A stretch of DNA of 64,000 bases. Origin: Aquila chrysaetos chrysaetos. Its lineage: Eukaryota; Chordata; Aves; Accipitriformes; Accipitridae. Below, one piece after another: positions 1 through 8,851 of the stretch. How positions within the stretch are numbered: position 1 is the first letter of the stretch; each line of letters starts with the position of its first letter. Made by a program: the position numbers and the translations under genes. Where the stretch lies: contig NC_044012.1 in assembly GCF_900496995.4 (NCBI RefSeq), positions 22,296,759-22,360,758 of the forward strand, read 5' to 3'. The notes beneath the pieces are model-generated. The model was not told the origin of the DNA and ran no database searches. It saw only the letters and a list, made by a program, of their open reading frames with translations.

Positions 1-955
1 GCACCACTGGGCTTTGCCCCTCCTGCACCTTCTGGAAAAAGCCCAGGCTGTTGTGGTGGGAAGGTGAAGCATGGTGTGCTTCTGTACTTCTCACCATGGC
101 TCTCTCCCTGTGACCAGCAGCAGTGGGTGGGAGGACAGCATGTGCGTGCTTCTCCATGTGGAAACGTTTGGTCTTTCCCTACCAATGCTTGAGGTGTGTA
201 AATGGGGACCTCACTGCCACTCCTCGGGATGCGATGAGGAGACCCAGATGGAGAAGGAGGAAGAAAAGCCCCAAGCACAGCATGAATGTTTGAGGGAACC
301 TGTGAAGGCACGAGTCCCTTCTGCCTCCCCCAAGGTACCTCCAACCTCCATCCCCTCAACTTTTGACAAAACCAGGCTCCAGCAAACCCCCCCCATTCAT
401 ACGGCACTGGCTGCCTCTCAAGGCCCTTTGCCCGGCTCCTGCCTGAGAGCAGGTGCTGGGCCTTGGGGGAACCCTTGGCATAAAGAAGAGGGTGCCCACC
501 CCACTGCCACCCCACCCTGCAGATCGCTCCTCCTGGACGTGGGGAGCACCGAGCCACCTCCCATGGAGCCCAGCAGAGATGCTGGAGGCTCAGCAGATGC
601 CAATGCCGAGATGCCTTTCAGTGGCCATCCCCCATCAAGATGGAGAAGGGTTTGGTGCCTGGTGGGTTTTGTGGCTTTGGCTTTCCCAAAGGTGTGCTGG
701 GCATGAGGCAGTCCCACGGCCGAAGTGGAGGCAGACACAGTGTCCCACGTCTTTGGTTGTCACCCAAGGAGCCGCTACACTCCCTCAATGCCCCCCAGGG
801 GGTCCTCATGGCTGAGGGCAGGGGGGTACGGAGGTGCTGCAACCATTTCTCTGTTTGCCTTACCGCTCCCCTGACTGTTTACAAACACCGGCCTTTTAAA
901 ATGTATTTTCTACGTGCAGAAAGCGGAGGGACCTCGACTCAATAAAAGTGACGTT
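1..955 (+). other. 3' end (probable 3' UTR) of an upstream same-strand gene, likely SLC38A7
   Basis: This GC-rich stretch ends in a well-formed poly(A) signal (AATAAA, 941-946) followed by a GT-rich element, as expected for the tail of a + strand gene. The longest open frame (71-706) has no transmembrane segments or recognisable domain and is rich in Pro, Ser and Gly, so I read it as UTR. In human, SLC38A7 lies directly upstream of CNOT1 on the same strand, so synteny suggests this is its 3' UTR. No SLC38A7 coding sequence is visible, so the identity is an inference. Confidence 0.45.
941..946 (+). terminator. Poly(A) signal AATAAA of the upstream gene
   Basis: A canonical hexamer lies in a short A-rich patch and is followed within 7-20 nt by GT-rich sequence (gttgtggtgcgtgc, 953-966). 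Cleavage would fall near 955-962. It lies about 1.3 kb before the CNOT1 first exon, so the two genes sit head-to-tail. Confidence 0.7.
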
Positions 956-1512
956 GTGGTGCGTGCACCAGGTGGGCATGAGGTGTTTTCTGTGGGGCTG
1001 GGGGAAGGACATCTCCTGGGTGGGATGGGGGGGATGAAGCCCTTGTCCTGAAACGCCACGCCAGCTCTCTGAGCTTTGGGGTGGACGGCATGGGGCCAGG
1101 GGTGGCTTTCAGTGCCGACCCCATGGCGGCGGGTCCCCTGCCAGAGGTGAGGCCCCATCGCCTTCCTCAGGCCCTCGCACCCTGGGGTGGGTACCCTCGT
1201 ACCCGGGGCCGGGAGCTGTCGGGGGAAGTCCTGGGGATCCTCATCCCGGTGTTGTCCCCCAGGGCTGGAAGGCCGGTGGGAAGGGGCCGTCCTGGGGTTT
1301 CGGGACACGGGTGGTGACCCCGGCTCTGGGCGGCTGAGGGGGTCGGTGAGCTTCCTCTCCAGGACCGAGGCCAGCGAGCCCGGAGCGTGCAAATGGAGGG
1401 GAGATTTCGGGGCAAAATGGTCCCTGCAGCGGCCTGGGGGGAGGCTGCAGCCCTGCAGTGCAGGGAGCGCGGCACCAGCCCCGCGCCGCCATGTTGTGGG
1501 GATGCAGCGCCT

Positions 1513-1690
1513 GGGGCCGTACTACCGCACTGCAGGGCGGGGGGGATGAAGCGGCCGGGCCATAGCCCGCGCTCTGGGCCGTACCAAGGCAGCGCGGGGG
1601 GAGGCGCTCCAGTACCTCGGCCCCTACCACGACGCTGCGCGGGGGGGAGTTGGGGGGGACTACAGTGCTTGGGGCCGTACCACCGCCCGG
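1513..1690. repeat. Four diverged copies of a GC-rich unit with core GGCCGTAC
   Basis: Related blocks occur at about 1513-1528, 1576-1590, 1617-1635 and 1671-1687, around the core GGGCCGTACYACCGC. Copy 3 is the most degenerate (CGGCCCCTACCACG). GGCC-to-GGCC spacing is 62, 42 and 54 nt, and the gaps contain G runs. This looks like an old, decayed tandem array at the CpG-island edge. Confidence 0.55.
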
Positions 1691-1745
1691 GGGGAGGAGG
1701 GCGGGGCGGGGGGACGGGGCGGAGCGCACCACTGGGGTAGGGGCA

Positions 1746-1760
1746 CCCCCCCCCCCCCCC
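1746..1760. repeat. C15 homopolymer
   Basis: An uninterrupted run of 15 C just upstream of the promoter core. Homopolymers of this type are length-variable and prone to sequencing error. Confidence 0.9.
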
Positions 1761-1834
1761 ATGACTCCGCGCGCCCTTTGGCTCTCCCCGCCACTTCCCC
1801 TTCCCGCTCCGCCCCAGCGCAGCCCCCCGCGTTC

Positions 1835-2074
1835 ATTGGTCGGCCTTCCCAGCTCGGGTTAGCCGCTGATGCGCATGCGTAATCAGAGAGGCCTGCCAGC
1901 GCTGATTGGCCAGAACGGTAGGAAAGACTCCGGCCGATCTCGGCCAATGGACGCGCGGCACTGGCTCCGCGCGGAGGGCCGGGCGAGGGCGGGGGGGAGG
2001 ACGGCACAACGTCCGCCCCAGAGGTCGCGCCGCGCTGATTGGGCAGGTCGCGCGCGGCCCTACGCTCTGATTGG
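1835..2074. promoter_or_regulatory. Array of five CCAAT boxes (NF-Y type)
   Basis: Five CCAAT pentamers lie in 240 bp: ATTGG at 1835-1839, 1905-1909, 2038-2042 and 2070-2074, and CCAAT at 1944-1948. Four are in the inverted (ATTGG) orientation relative to CNOT1. The nearest lies about 200 bp upstream of the inferred start site. Clustered CCAAT boxes in CpG-island promoters are typical NF-Y targets. Confidence 0.75.
1870..1880. promoter_or_regulatory. NRF1-type palindrome
   Basis: TGCGCATGCGT matches the GC-rich NRF1 palindrome (YGCGCAYGCGCR) over its core. It sits between the first and second CCAAT boxes, about 400 bp upstream of the inferred transcription start. Confidence 0.7.
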
Positions 2075-2208
2075 GGGAGCCCCAGACCGGGGGGCGGGAG
2101 GCTCGACGGGCGCCCCGCCCACCCGCGCCCCCGCTGCCCCCCCCCCGCTGGCGTGCCGCGAGGGGACGGGGGAGGGGAAAGGCCGCGACGTGAGCGCGCG
2201 ACCCCGTC

Positions 2209-2219
2209 CGCCATTTTGT
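2209..2219 (+). promoter_or_regulatory. YY1 site CCGCCATTTTG
   Basis: This matches the YY1 consensus CCGCCATNTTG in the orientation usual near start sites. It lies about 50-60 bp upstream of the inferred start, or just downstream of one if transcription begins near 2200. Confidence 0.7.
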
Positions 2220-2241
2220 AGCGAAACGGCGGAGGCGAGAG

Positions 2242-2249
2242 GATAAAAG
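2242..2249 (+). promoter_or_regulatory. TATA-like box GATAAAAG
   Basis: GATAAAAG is an AT-rich octamer in otherwise GC-rich sequence. It lies about 25-30 bp upstream of a pyrimidine-rich stretch (2268-2290) where transcription probably starts. In a CpG-island gene the start is likely dispersed, so this box may only focus part of it. Confidence 0.5.
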
Positions 2250-2269
2250 CGCGAGCGGCCCTAGCCCGC

Positions 2270-2300
2270 TGCCTCGCTCCGGCTCCCTACGCCCCCTGAG
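2270..2300 (+). other. CNOT1: CNOT1 exon 1 (non-coding 5' UTR); 5' end approximate
   Basis: The exon ends at 2300 with CCTGAG followed by a strong donor (GTGAGCG). The start is inferred from the TATA-like box and the pyrimidine-rich region, so 2270 could be off by tens of bases. It contains no ATG, so all upstream start codons lie in exon 2. Confidence 0.6.
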
Positions 2301-2342
2301 GTGAGCGTCTGTCCTGTCCCGTCCCCCGTCGTCGTCCCCGTT

Positions 2343-2366
2343 CCCCCCCCCCCCCCCCCCCCCCCC
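2343..2366. repeat. C24 homopolymer in intron 1
   Basis: Twenty-four C in a row begin 43 nt after the exon 1 donor. The complementary strand is a G24 run able to form G-quadruplexes, and the C strand could form an i-motif. The true length is uncertain. Confidence 0.9.
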
Positions 2367-5300
2367 ACCGCCGGCAGAGCCCCGGCCCCGAGGGGTGGGC
2401 TGCTGTGTCTGTATGTGGGGGAGCACCGGAGACTCCGGGGCGCCGGGGGTCGCGGCGGCGGTCTGCCCGCGGGGGTAGTGGACGGCGTTGTAGGCCGCGG
2501 CGGGTTCGGGCGCCGGCGGAGGGGGGGGGGGAGGTGGCGGAGCCGGTAGACGGAACCCGGCCGGCCGGCCCGCCGTTTCCGGGGTGCGTGTGGGGTAGCC
2601 TGTGGGGGCCCCCGCGGCCTGGCCTGGCCTGGCCTGCGCCGCTCCCCGGCCAGGCCCTCGCCTCTTCGCCGCCGCCCGTTTCTTCAGCCGGCGTCCGATC
2701 GACAGGAGGAGCAGCGGAGCAAACTTTGAAAGGCTTTGGCTCGGCTCGGCCCGGCCAGGGCGGTGCGGGCCGGTCGTGGCTCCGGGCGAGAGCCGCGGGT
2801 GTTTTCAGGTCCGTGGGCTGCTGCTTGCGGCTCTCGCTGCGGGGCGGGGGGGGAGGGAGGCTGCGGCGGCGGCAGGCTGGACGGTGATCGTTTCGAGGGG
2901 GCACGGAAGTCTTCGGCTTTTGAGCTGTTTTCGTTTCTCTTCCCCGTCTGCTTTTGTAGCCCTGATGGTGACAGGTGGAGCTCTGAGAGGCTGGGGAAGG
3001 GGCCGGTGCCGGGCCCACCCCTGAGCTCGGCTCAGTGGCCTCTTTAGAAGATCGGCATTGTTGTGACTTAGTGGAAGAAAACAAGTAACCTGTAAAAAAG
3101 TGAGCTCTAGGAAGTTATCTGGTGACATAACCTTCCAGCAGACCGCCTTGAAGAAATGGCTCTCAGTGCTGTTCTCCAGTTAAGAACATGCTGCCCAATA
3201 AAGTGGACTTGCTTATTTTGAAACTAGAAATAGCAACAGTTGGCTGTTTTGACAGATATGGTATTGTTAGAAATAGCTCCTTTGCAATAGTTCTCTAACT
3301 CGGAGTGGTACTGTGTTCTTTTTATATGGTAAGGCTTGTGAGCAGTCATAGTTTAATTTCAACAAGCCACAAACAGTTTGGACTGTATTTACAACAGAAG
3401 TGATATAATACTAAAAAATATAAAACCAGACACTTAGTCTGTTGATACATCATGAGCTTAGACTGTTTCTGAATCCTGCTTGTTATAAGGAAGCATGACA
3501 TCTGCTCTTAGTGGAACATTTTTTTTAAGTGGGTAGCAAAACAGGTATGACACCTGACAAGACATTCTTAGTGCACACAACTTAAGTGTTTCCTGTTTCT
3601 AAGGTAACTATGTTGGCATTGACTGAAATTACAGGCAGGATGAGTCCAAGTGAGGTGACTGTCTTATAAACAGGAAACAAATGTAGTTGGTAATAGATTT
3701 GTTTGCCCTTTCTACACTTGTTATTGTCTTGGTTTTTTCTGCCCTTATACTTTGAAGTTTGCTGTTCATTGTTGATCCTATTGGTCTGGTGTCTCCAGAC
3801 CAAACTCATGGCAAGCTTGCTGTCTACCTCTCTCCTCTTTAGAGAAACACCTAATCCTGTTCATCTTTCTGGCATAGTGCTCCTAGATATTTAATTCATT
3901 ATAACTGATGCCAAAATGGCTACTGTTGGTGTTCAGTTGAGTAAGTGGAAGAGAAACTGTGCAAACATAACTTAGGAAAAGTGGTCAGTGATGTTTTGTG
4001 TCCCTGTGATGGGTCATTGCTAAATCACGTTGGGAATTCTTATCACTAAGAATCATGGTTGAGGACATGACTATTATAGCCAGATTTTTCTTTTGTTCTA
4101 AAACCATCCCCATTATATGAATACTGCAGTTCTCCTTTGCCTTTTGAAACAGCATTTGACTGTTCTAAAACACTTTCTGGACGGGAAAATGGCACAAAGC
4201 CTTTGAGAACAGGTCCTTAAATTGCTTTCACATCCCTCCAACAGAAACTTTATCCTACAGTGTTTGACTGAAGGGAAAGTGGGAAGTGAGAGTTTCTTGG
4301 CTTTTTTTTTTTTGTAAACAATCCTAGCTGAGATGTGAAAATGCCTGAAGTGGCCATGTCATGATTGATGCATGCCTGATATATTTGAGGTAGATTCCAA
4401 ACCTGAAGCTTAACTGGCCGTAGTGTATGGGAACAAACGTATGTGCTTAGTTCAGCTGCTGTCTGTAAACTAAAGTTACAGTGTCTGATCAGCATCAAGG
4501 CTTCCAACTGACTGGAGTTGTGTGCAGTTTTCCAGTACATGGAATGTTTAGCTGGCTTTTCTATGTGTAAACACCTACATTTGAACTGGTTAAATTAATC
4601 AGGAGCTTATTTTACTGTTCATGTGACTTAGACTGCAAGGTTTTTCTCTCTGTAGATTTCAGAATGATAGACATCCTGAAATGTAGCTTAACTATGGTAT
4701 GATTCAAAACCTCCTTTCCCCCTTGGAGTGCTCTTCATGGGGGGCTTCTGAGAAGTGTGCTGCTCTTCCATATGTTCTGTTCGTGCATGGGTTTGAGAAG
4801 TGGGTAAGAGACTGTTCACTGGTTTAGCAGTGGTGCTTTTAGCATGTTTTATATGATGCTTTTTGATAGGAGTTTAGAACCTGATCAGCGAACATGTTGC
4901 AGTTTCTGTCACTTGAGCTGTTTTATTCTCCTCATGCAGTACATGTGGCCTAAAATCTTTACAGTTCTTGAAACCCAGTGGGAGTAGTTACCTCTGCAAA
5001 ATACTAAAAAAAAAAAATCCAAAGTTCAGCTTAAAGTAATTTTGAAATTACTTTCTTTGTAAGGCTGTTTCGGATTTTGTGGAAGATCTCAGGTTTGTCG
5101 TCTTCAGCAGGAAGGCTTAGTTACTCCTAGTGATCTGCCTCAGGTTAGTAGAGAGTGTGTTTGTCAAACCTGACTACTGGTTACATATTGGCCTTCTCTA
5201 TTTTGTGATTTTTTGTTTCTTGCCTAAAATTGTATTATATTCATGTTTTACTAACCCAATAGAACTCTGCTGTTGAACAGAATCTACGGAAATAGATGCT

Positions 5301-7234
5301 GTATGTTTTGCTGATGGCCTGTTGATTCCCTTAGAAAGTGTTCAGGCTAAGTAATAGTGTAGTTTTTGGTAAACGTTTTCTACCTCGTAAATATCAGCTG
5401 TGTTGCACAACATAAAATGGTAATATTGCAAGAGCTCCCGAGTCCTGTGTCTCATAGCTACTTTCAATTACAGATCCTATGATACAGTAATGGATTAAGC
5501 TAATTTTGTCAGCCAATCTAAATTTTTTTGGTAAACTCTCTCTGGCTGAGGCCTGACTTTTCTGAACCTGTTAAGACAGCAGGTTTGCCCCATGGATGGA
5601 AAGATTCTTGAATTGTTGAGGCCAGTGTAGGGAGATTCATTCCCACTAAGAATATATGCATCTAAAAATAAAGCCTGCTTTGCATAGCATTCATAGCTTG
5701 CTTAATCAGTGCTGTAGTAACTGAATTTTAGCCTTGCATTGAAAGATCAGAGAGGTACCTGTGCACTTCTGCTTTCCGGGCAAGGCTCCCTTAATTACTC
5801 TGATTTTTATACACTATTGTGAGTTAGGTTGCACCATTTAAACCTCTGAAATGCTGCTAGTCTGGTGCTTGTGAGAGCTGTCAGGTTTTTTCTGTGTATT
5901 AGGATACATACCGTGCAAACCATGTATTTAGAACATAAATAGGAAGCTGCTTCCTTCAGCTATTGTGTTCTGTCCTTGAGTTAGGGTGTCTGCTCAGGCA
6001 CTTGTTCTGCTTCCTTGAAAGGGAAAAATCTCATTTTGACCCCAACTTGGGTTCTCCGGTGGCACTGCTGGATTTTGCAGTTAGAAAGTGGCAAAGCTGC
6101 TTGTACTTCTGCGCAATTAAAGTGTGTTGAGATGGTAGTCCCTACTTTTCTTGGGAGAAAACAGTGATGCTGATAGTGAAGTGTTATGGTCAGTGTCAGT
6201 GCTCTGCAGGGTATTGTGTGGCAGTGGGGAGGATCAGATTTATGTCTGAGCCCAACTCGAGTTCCAGTACCTAAAAGCTTAATTTTTTGGGTGGAGTAGG
6301 TGTGATTGCTGTGCTGTTTGTATTGGTATGAGGAACAATACCCAGAGAAATATTGTTTTTCTTCCTAGGGGCCTGAAAGGCAAACTCTGAAACTTCTGTT
6401 ATTGCCTTAAAAATGACTGAGTTGGAGTTGTGGTTTGTGTCCTGTTCTTGAGTCCTGAGTTCAACCAGCCCTTGAGTTCTTCAGGCTGGTTGCTGAAATC
6501 TGGTGCTTTGATAGGGACTGAACTCCCCTCGCTAGCTGCTTGTGGTGGCTTTTGTAGGTGTAAGTACTGTGGCATGGTGGTCTGTCTGCTTGATTCTTAA
6601 CAAATGTTTTTCAGAAGCTTTATATTGGTCCAGTATGTTAAACCTTGCCAGTAAAAACATCTTGGAAAGCATGTACTTGCCTTGCCCAGTGACACTTTCT
6701 GGATTATTCCAAAAGCAGAATTGAGTTATTTTAAAAAAAATTAAAAAATAGAAAATCAGGTACTCTGCTACTAAGAAATCTTATTAACTTTTGTGCCTAT
6801 CCTCCTTCCTGCAAAGCTGCTTCACAGTCAGTGGGCTTTTAAACCTGTATGTAAAGGTAATGCCTTTATATATGACTGCCTTGTCATTGAAGAATGCTTT
6901 CAATATTACCGCTTGAAAATTTCTTTTTCATGAGATGTAGGTTTTCTTGCGTAAGTAGGATCTTATATAGCTTCTAGGAGTTAGCGGGGTTTTCTGTGGC
7001 ATAATGAAAGCCTGGAAGTTGGTTGGTGATTTGACTTTCCTTGCAAATAGTTTACCCATGGTTTTATTTAATCTAATAAACTTTTTCCAAAGAGCAGAAT
7101 GGTCTTCATTGTGTGTGATAGGATTTGTTGTTCCTGATGTTTTAAAGTGTAGGCAGATGTTAAATAAGCTGTAGTTCTGAGTGAGTGAAAACCTTTGTGT
7201 AAAGGGAGAGAGGGGGAAGAGTTCTAGTTCTACC

Positions 7235-7337
7235 CAGCACAGCCTTTTCAGCTTGCCTCGGTGCTGTTTCTGTTCAGTTCTTGCAGAAGGATGGCCGACA
7301 TGTCGAGCCGTGTTGCTGCAGGGGTTGCTTTCTGAAC
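7235..7337. other. Two adjacent stem-loops in intron 1
   Basis: CAGCAC (7235-7240) pairs with GTGCTG (7261-7266). GTTCAG (7272-7277) pairs with CTGAAC (7332-7337), enclosing further pairs TGCAG/CTGCA and GGCCGA/TCGaGCC around a CATG loop. Internal loops are asymmetric, so this is not a classic microRNA precursor. No H or ACA box fits on either strand. The pairing is plain in the sequence; any RNA function is speculation. Confidence 0.35.
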
Positions 7338-8573
7338 TGATTTGCCCTAAGCGTTGTGCGTGCCAAGTTAACATATCACCTGCATGATCCATGTCAATGG
7401 TGAGGCAGAAATCGTGTACTGGTGGTTTTGGCCATATAGCCAAGACAGTAAAGTAATAGTTTTTTTCCTGAAAAAGGGATCTTCGGCCTCTTGGCACGAA
7501 GCCTAGTGACATTTGTGTTTTGATCAAGTAGAGCTTCAAAACAGTGACACTCCAGCTTGATTCCACCTTTGATCAATTACAGTGCTGCTTCTCGGAGCAG
7601 CTTATGGCTTCCTTTGAGACTCCTCAGACGGTTATGCAGGACTTGCTTTGGGATGCAATTTTATCACATTGGCAATCTGTGATTTAACAGATGAGATGTC
7701 AAGTGCCAAGTTTTGTGTTGTCATAGAAATTTATTAAGCTGGCAAGCTCTGCTGTTGTAGCTCACTGGAAAGCTGTTTCAGTATAAGCCAAATGTTAGGG
7801 TTAGTTTATTGCAGTTCTTTGTGTGTGTTGCTCATTCACAATTGCTTGTTTTGGTGTGTACGGTTGAGTGCAATACTGCTTTGATGGTAGTGAGGCAAAA
7901 TATTGCAGAGATGGTTAAAAAGCACTTTTTTTTTTGTATAAACTTGTGATTGATGCTTTGAATGATTCTGACCTCTGATTGTTGCTGTGTGGTATCTAAT
8001 TCATTATGCATCTCGTTTTCTTCTTTCTCACAGTGCTGAAAGGGTAGTCATTCTTCTGACTGAGCTGTTTGCTAGCTCTTTCAGACTGGCAAAATGCAGA
8101 AATGAATAAATGTGGTCGGGTAGCGTGGAAACAACTAACCTTGTATTGTGAAAACTTAATAGTACTTCTTTTTCCTTGTGGACATAGTCACCTCAAATGG
8201 TTTATGTAAGTTAAGCTATCAAACATGTCTGTATTATCAATTTATTTGTTAAACTTTATTTTTCTTGTTTTGCCAAGTTAGCTTGGAAGCAAAAAAAATA
8301 AGAGAAAGCTCTGAGGCGTAATGCTGAATTCTTCTAGGATTTAACTTTCCACCCTACACCATACTAGTGGGAGTAGAAAACATGGAGAAATCACTAACTG
8401 TTTTTAAGACTATTTAAACTTAAAGATTTTTCTTAAAATCAAAAGAAAAAAACAAACCCCAAAAGCTTATTTTAAATTAATTGCTAGTGTTCCATAGCAA
8501 GTTAACAGCAGTGCCTAGAATGTAGCTGTGAAGTTGCTATAGAACTTAAATCTCATGTAATACTCTCTTTCAG

Positions 8574-8749
8574 GTGCCATGTTTCAGAACAGAGGAATAC
8601 AACTGAGAAAGAAGAGCTGAGGAAAGTAACACAGAACCAGATACAGGCTAATTGGGGGAAAAAAAAATTAACCTGTCTCTGAGGTGACTAAAGGGGAATA
8701 ATGGTGATTTTGCGCCGGGCTCGGCCGCCTGCTTCCGCCCCAACCAGCA
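8574..8749 (+). other. CNOT1: CNOT1 exon 2, 5' UTR part
   Basis: The acceptor is ctctttcag at 8565-8573 after a pyrimidine tract. The leader is AT-rich at first, then turns abruptly GC-rich from about 8711. It carries two upstream ATGs: one opens a 13-codon ORF that ends in the leader, the other an ORF that runs past the CNOT1 start codon. Confidence 0.8.
8579..8620 (+). promoter_or_regulatory. Upstream ORF 1 (13 codons) in the CNOT1 leader
   Basis: The ATG is at 8579 and TGA at 8618-8620. G at -3 and T at +4 make a moderate start context. It ends 129 nt before the CNOT1 start, far enough for ribosomes to reinitiate. Confidence 0.6.
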
Positions 8750-8760
8750 ATGAATCTTGA
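8701..8760 (+). promoter_or_regulatory. Upstream ORF 2 (19 codons) overlapping the CNOT1 start codon
   Basis: The ATG is at 8701 and TGA at 8758-8760, so it overlaps the CNOT1 ATG (8750) by 11 nt in a different frame. Its context is strong (A at -3, G at +4), while the CNOT1 ATG has G at -3 but A at +4. Ribosomes that translate it cannot simply reinitiate at 8750, so it should lower CNOT1 translation unless skipped. Confidence 0.65.
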
Positions 8761-8851
8761 CTCGCTCTCGCTGGCCTTGTCTCAAATCAGCTACCTGGTG
8801 GACAATTTAACCAAGAAAAACTACCGAGCCAGCCAGCAGGAAATACAGCAT
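8750..8851 (+). CDS. CNOT1: CNOT1 coding exon 2, residues 1-34
   Basis: It opens with the family N-terminus [20 protein letters not shown] and ends in phase 0 at a consensus donor (GTAAGT, 8852). These residues start the first helices of the N-terminal HEAT region. The base composition around the start is much more GC-rich than the flanking introns. Confidence 0.97.

Larger units (their letters stand above)
956..1829. other. Intergenic spacer, GC-rich
   Basis: Between the upstream poly(A) site and the CNOT1 promoter the sequence becomes steadily more CpG-rich and G-tract-rich. It holds a YY1-like site (CCGCCATGTTG, 1487-1497), four diverged repeats of a GGCCGTAC core (1513-1690), Sp1-type GGGGCGGGG tracts near 1700-1720 and a C15 run. 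Open frames here look compositional, and I see no gene. Confidence 0.6.
1100..2960. promoter_or_regulatory. CpG island spanning the CNOT1 promoter, exon 1 and start of intron 1
   Basis: By eye, CpG dinucleotides and GC content rise sharply from about 1100, peak between 1830 and 2900, and fall abruptly near 2960 into AT-rich intron. This is the usual signature of an unmethylated housekeeping promoter and fits CNOT1, which is expressed ubiquitously. The boundaries are visual estimates. Confidence 0.8.
2301..8573 (+). other. CNOT1: CNOT1 intron 1 (6,273 nt)
   Basis: The first 650 nt belong to the CpG island and include a C24 run. The rest is AT-rich with scattered short T and A runs. I see no exon, known RNA gene or recognisable transposon. 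Two things stand out: a 212-codon open frame on the minus strand (6928-7566) and, inside it, two adjacent inverted repeats (7235-7337). Confidence 0.85.

Noticed and set aside
71-706. 211-codon open frame in the GC-rich left end
   Set aside because: Pro/Ser/Gly-rich with no domain or membrane segments, and other frames are equally open; it lies before a poly(A) signal and is best read as 3' UTR.
1660-2426. Overlapping 184- and 197-codon minus-strand frames in the promoter
   Set aside because: Same compositional cause; they overlap each other in different frames and cross the promoter elements.
2287-3084. 265-codon minus-strand open frame over the CpG island
   Set aside because: Stops are rare in GC-rich sequence; the product is low-complexity Pro/Arg/Gly and includes the translated homopolymer.
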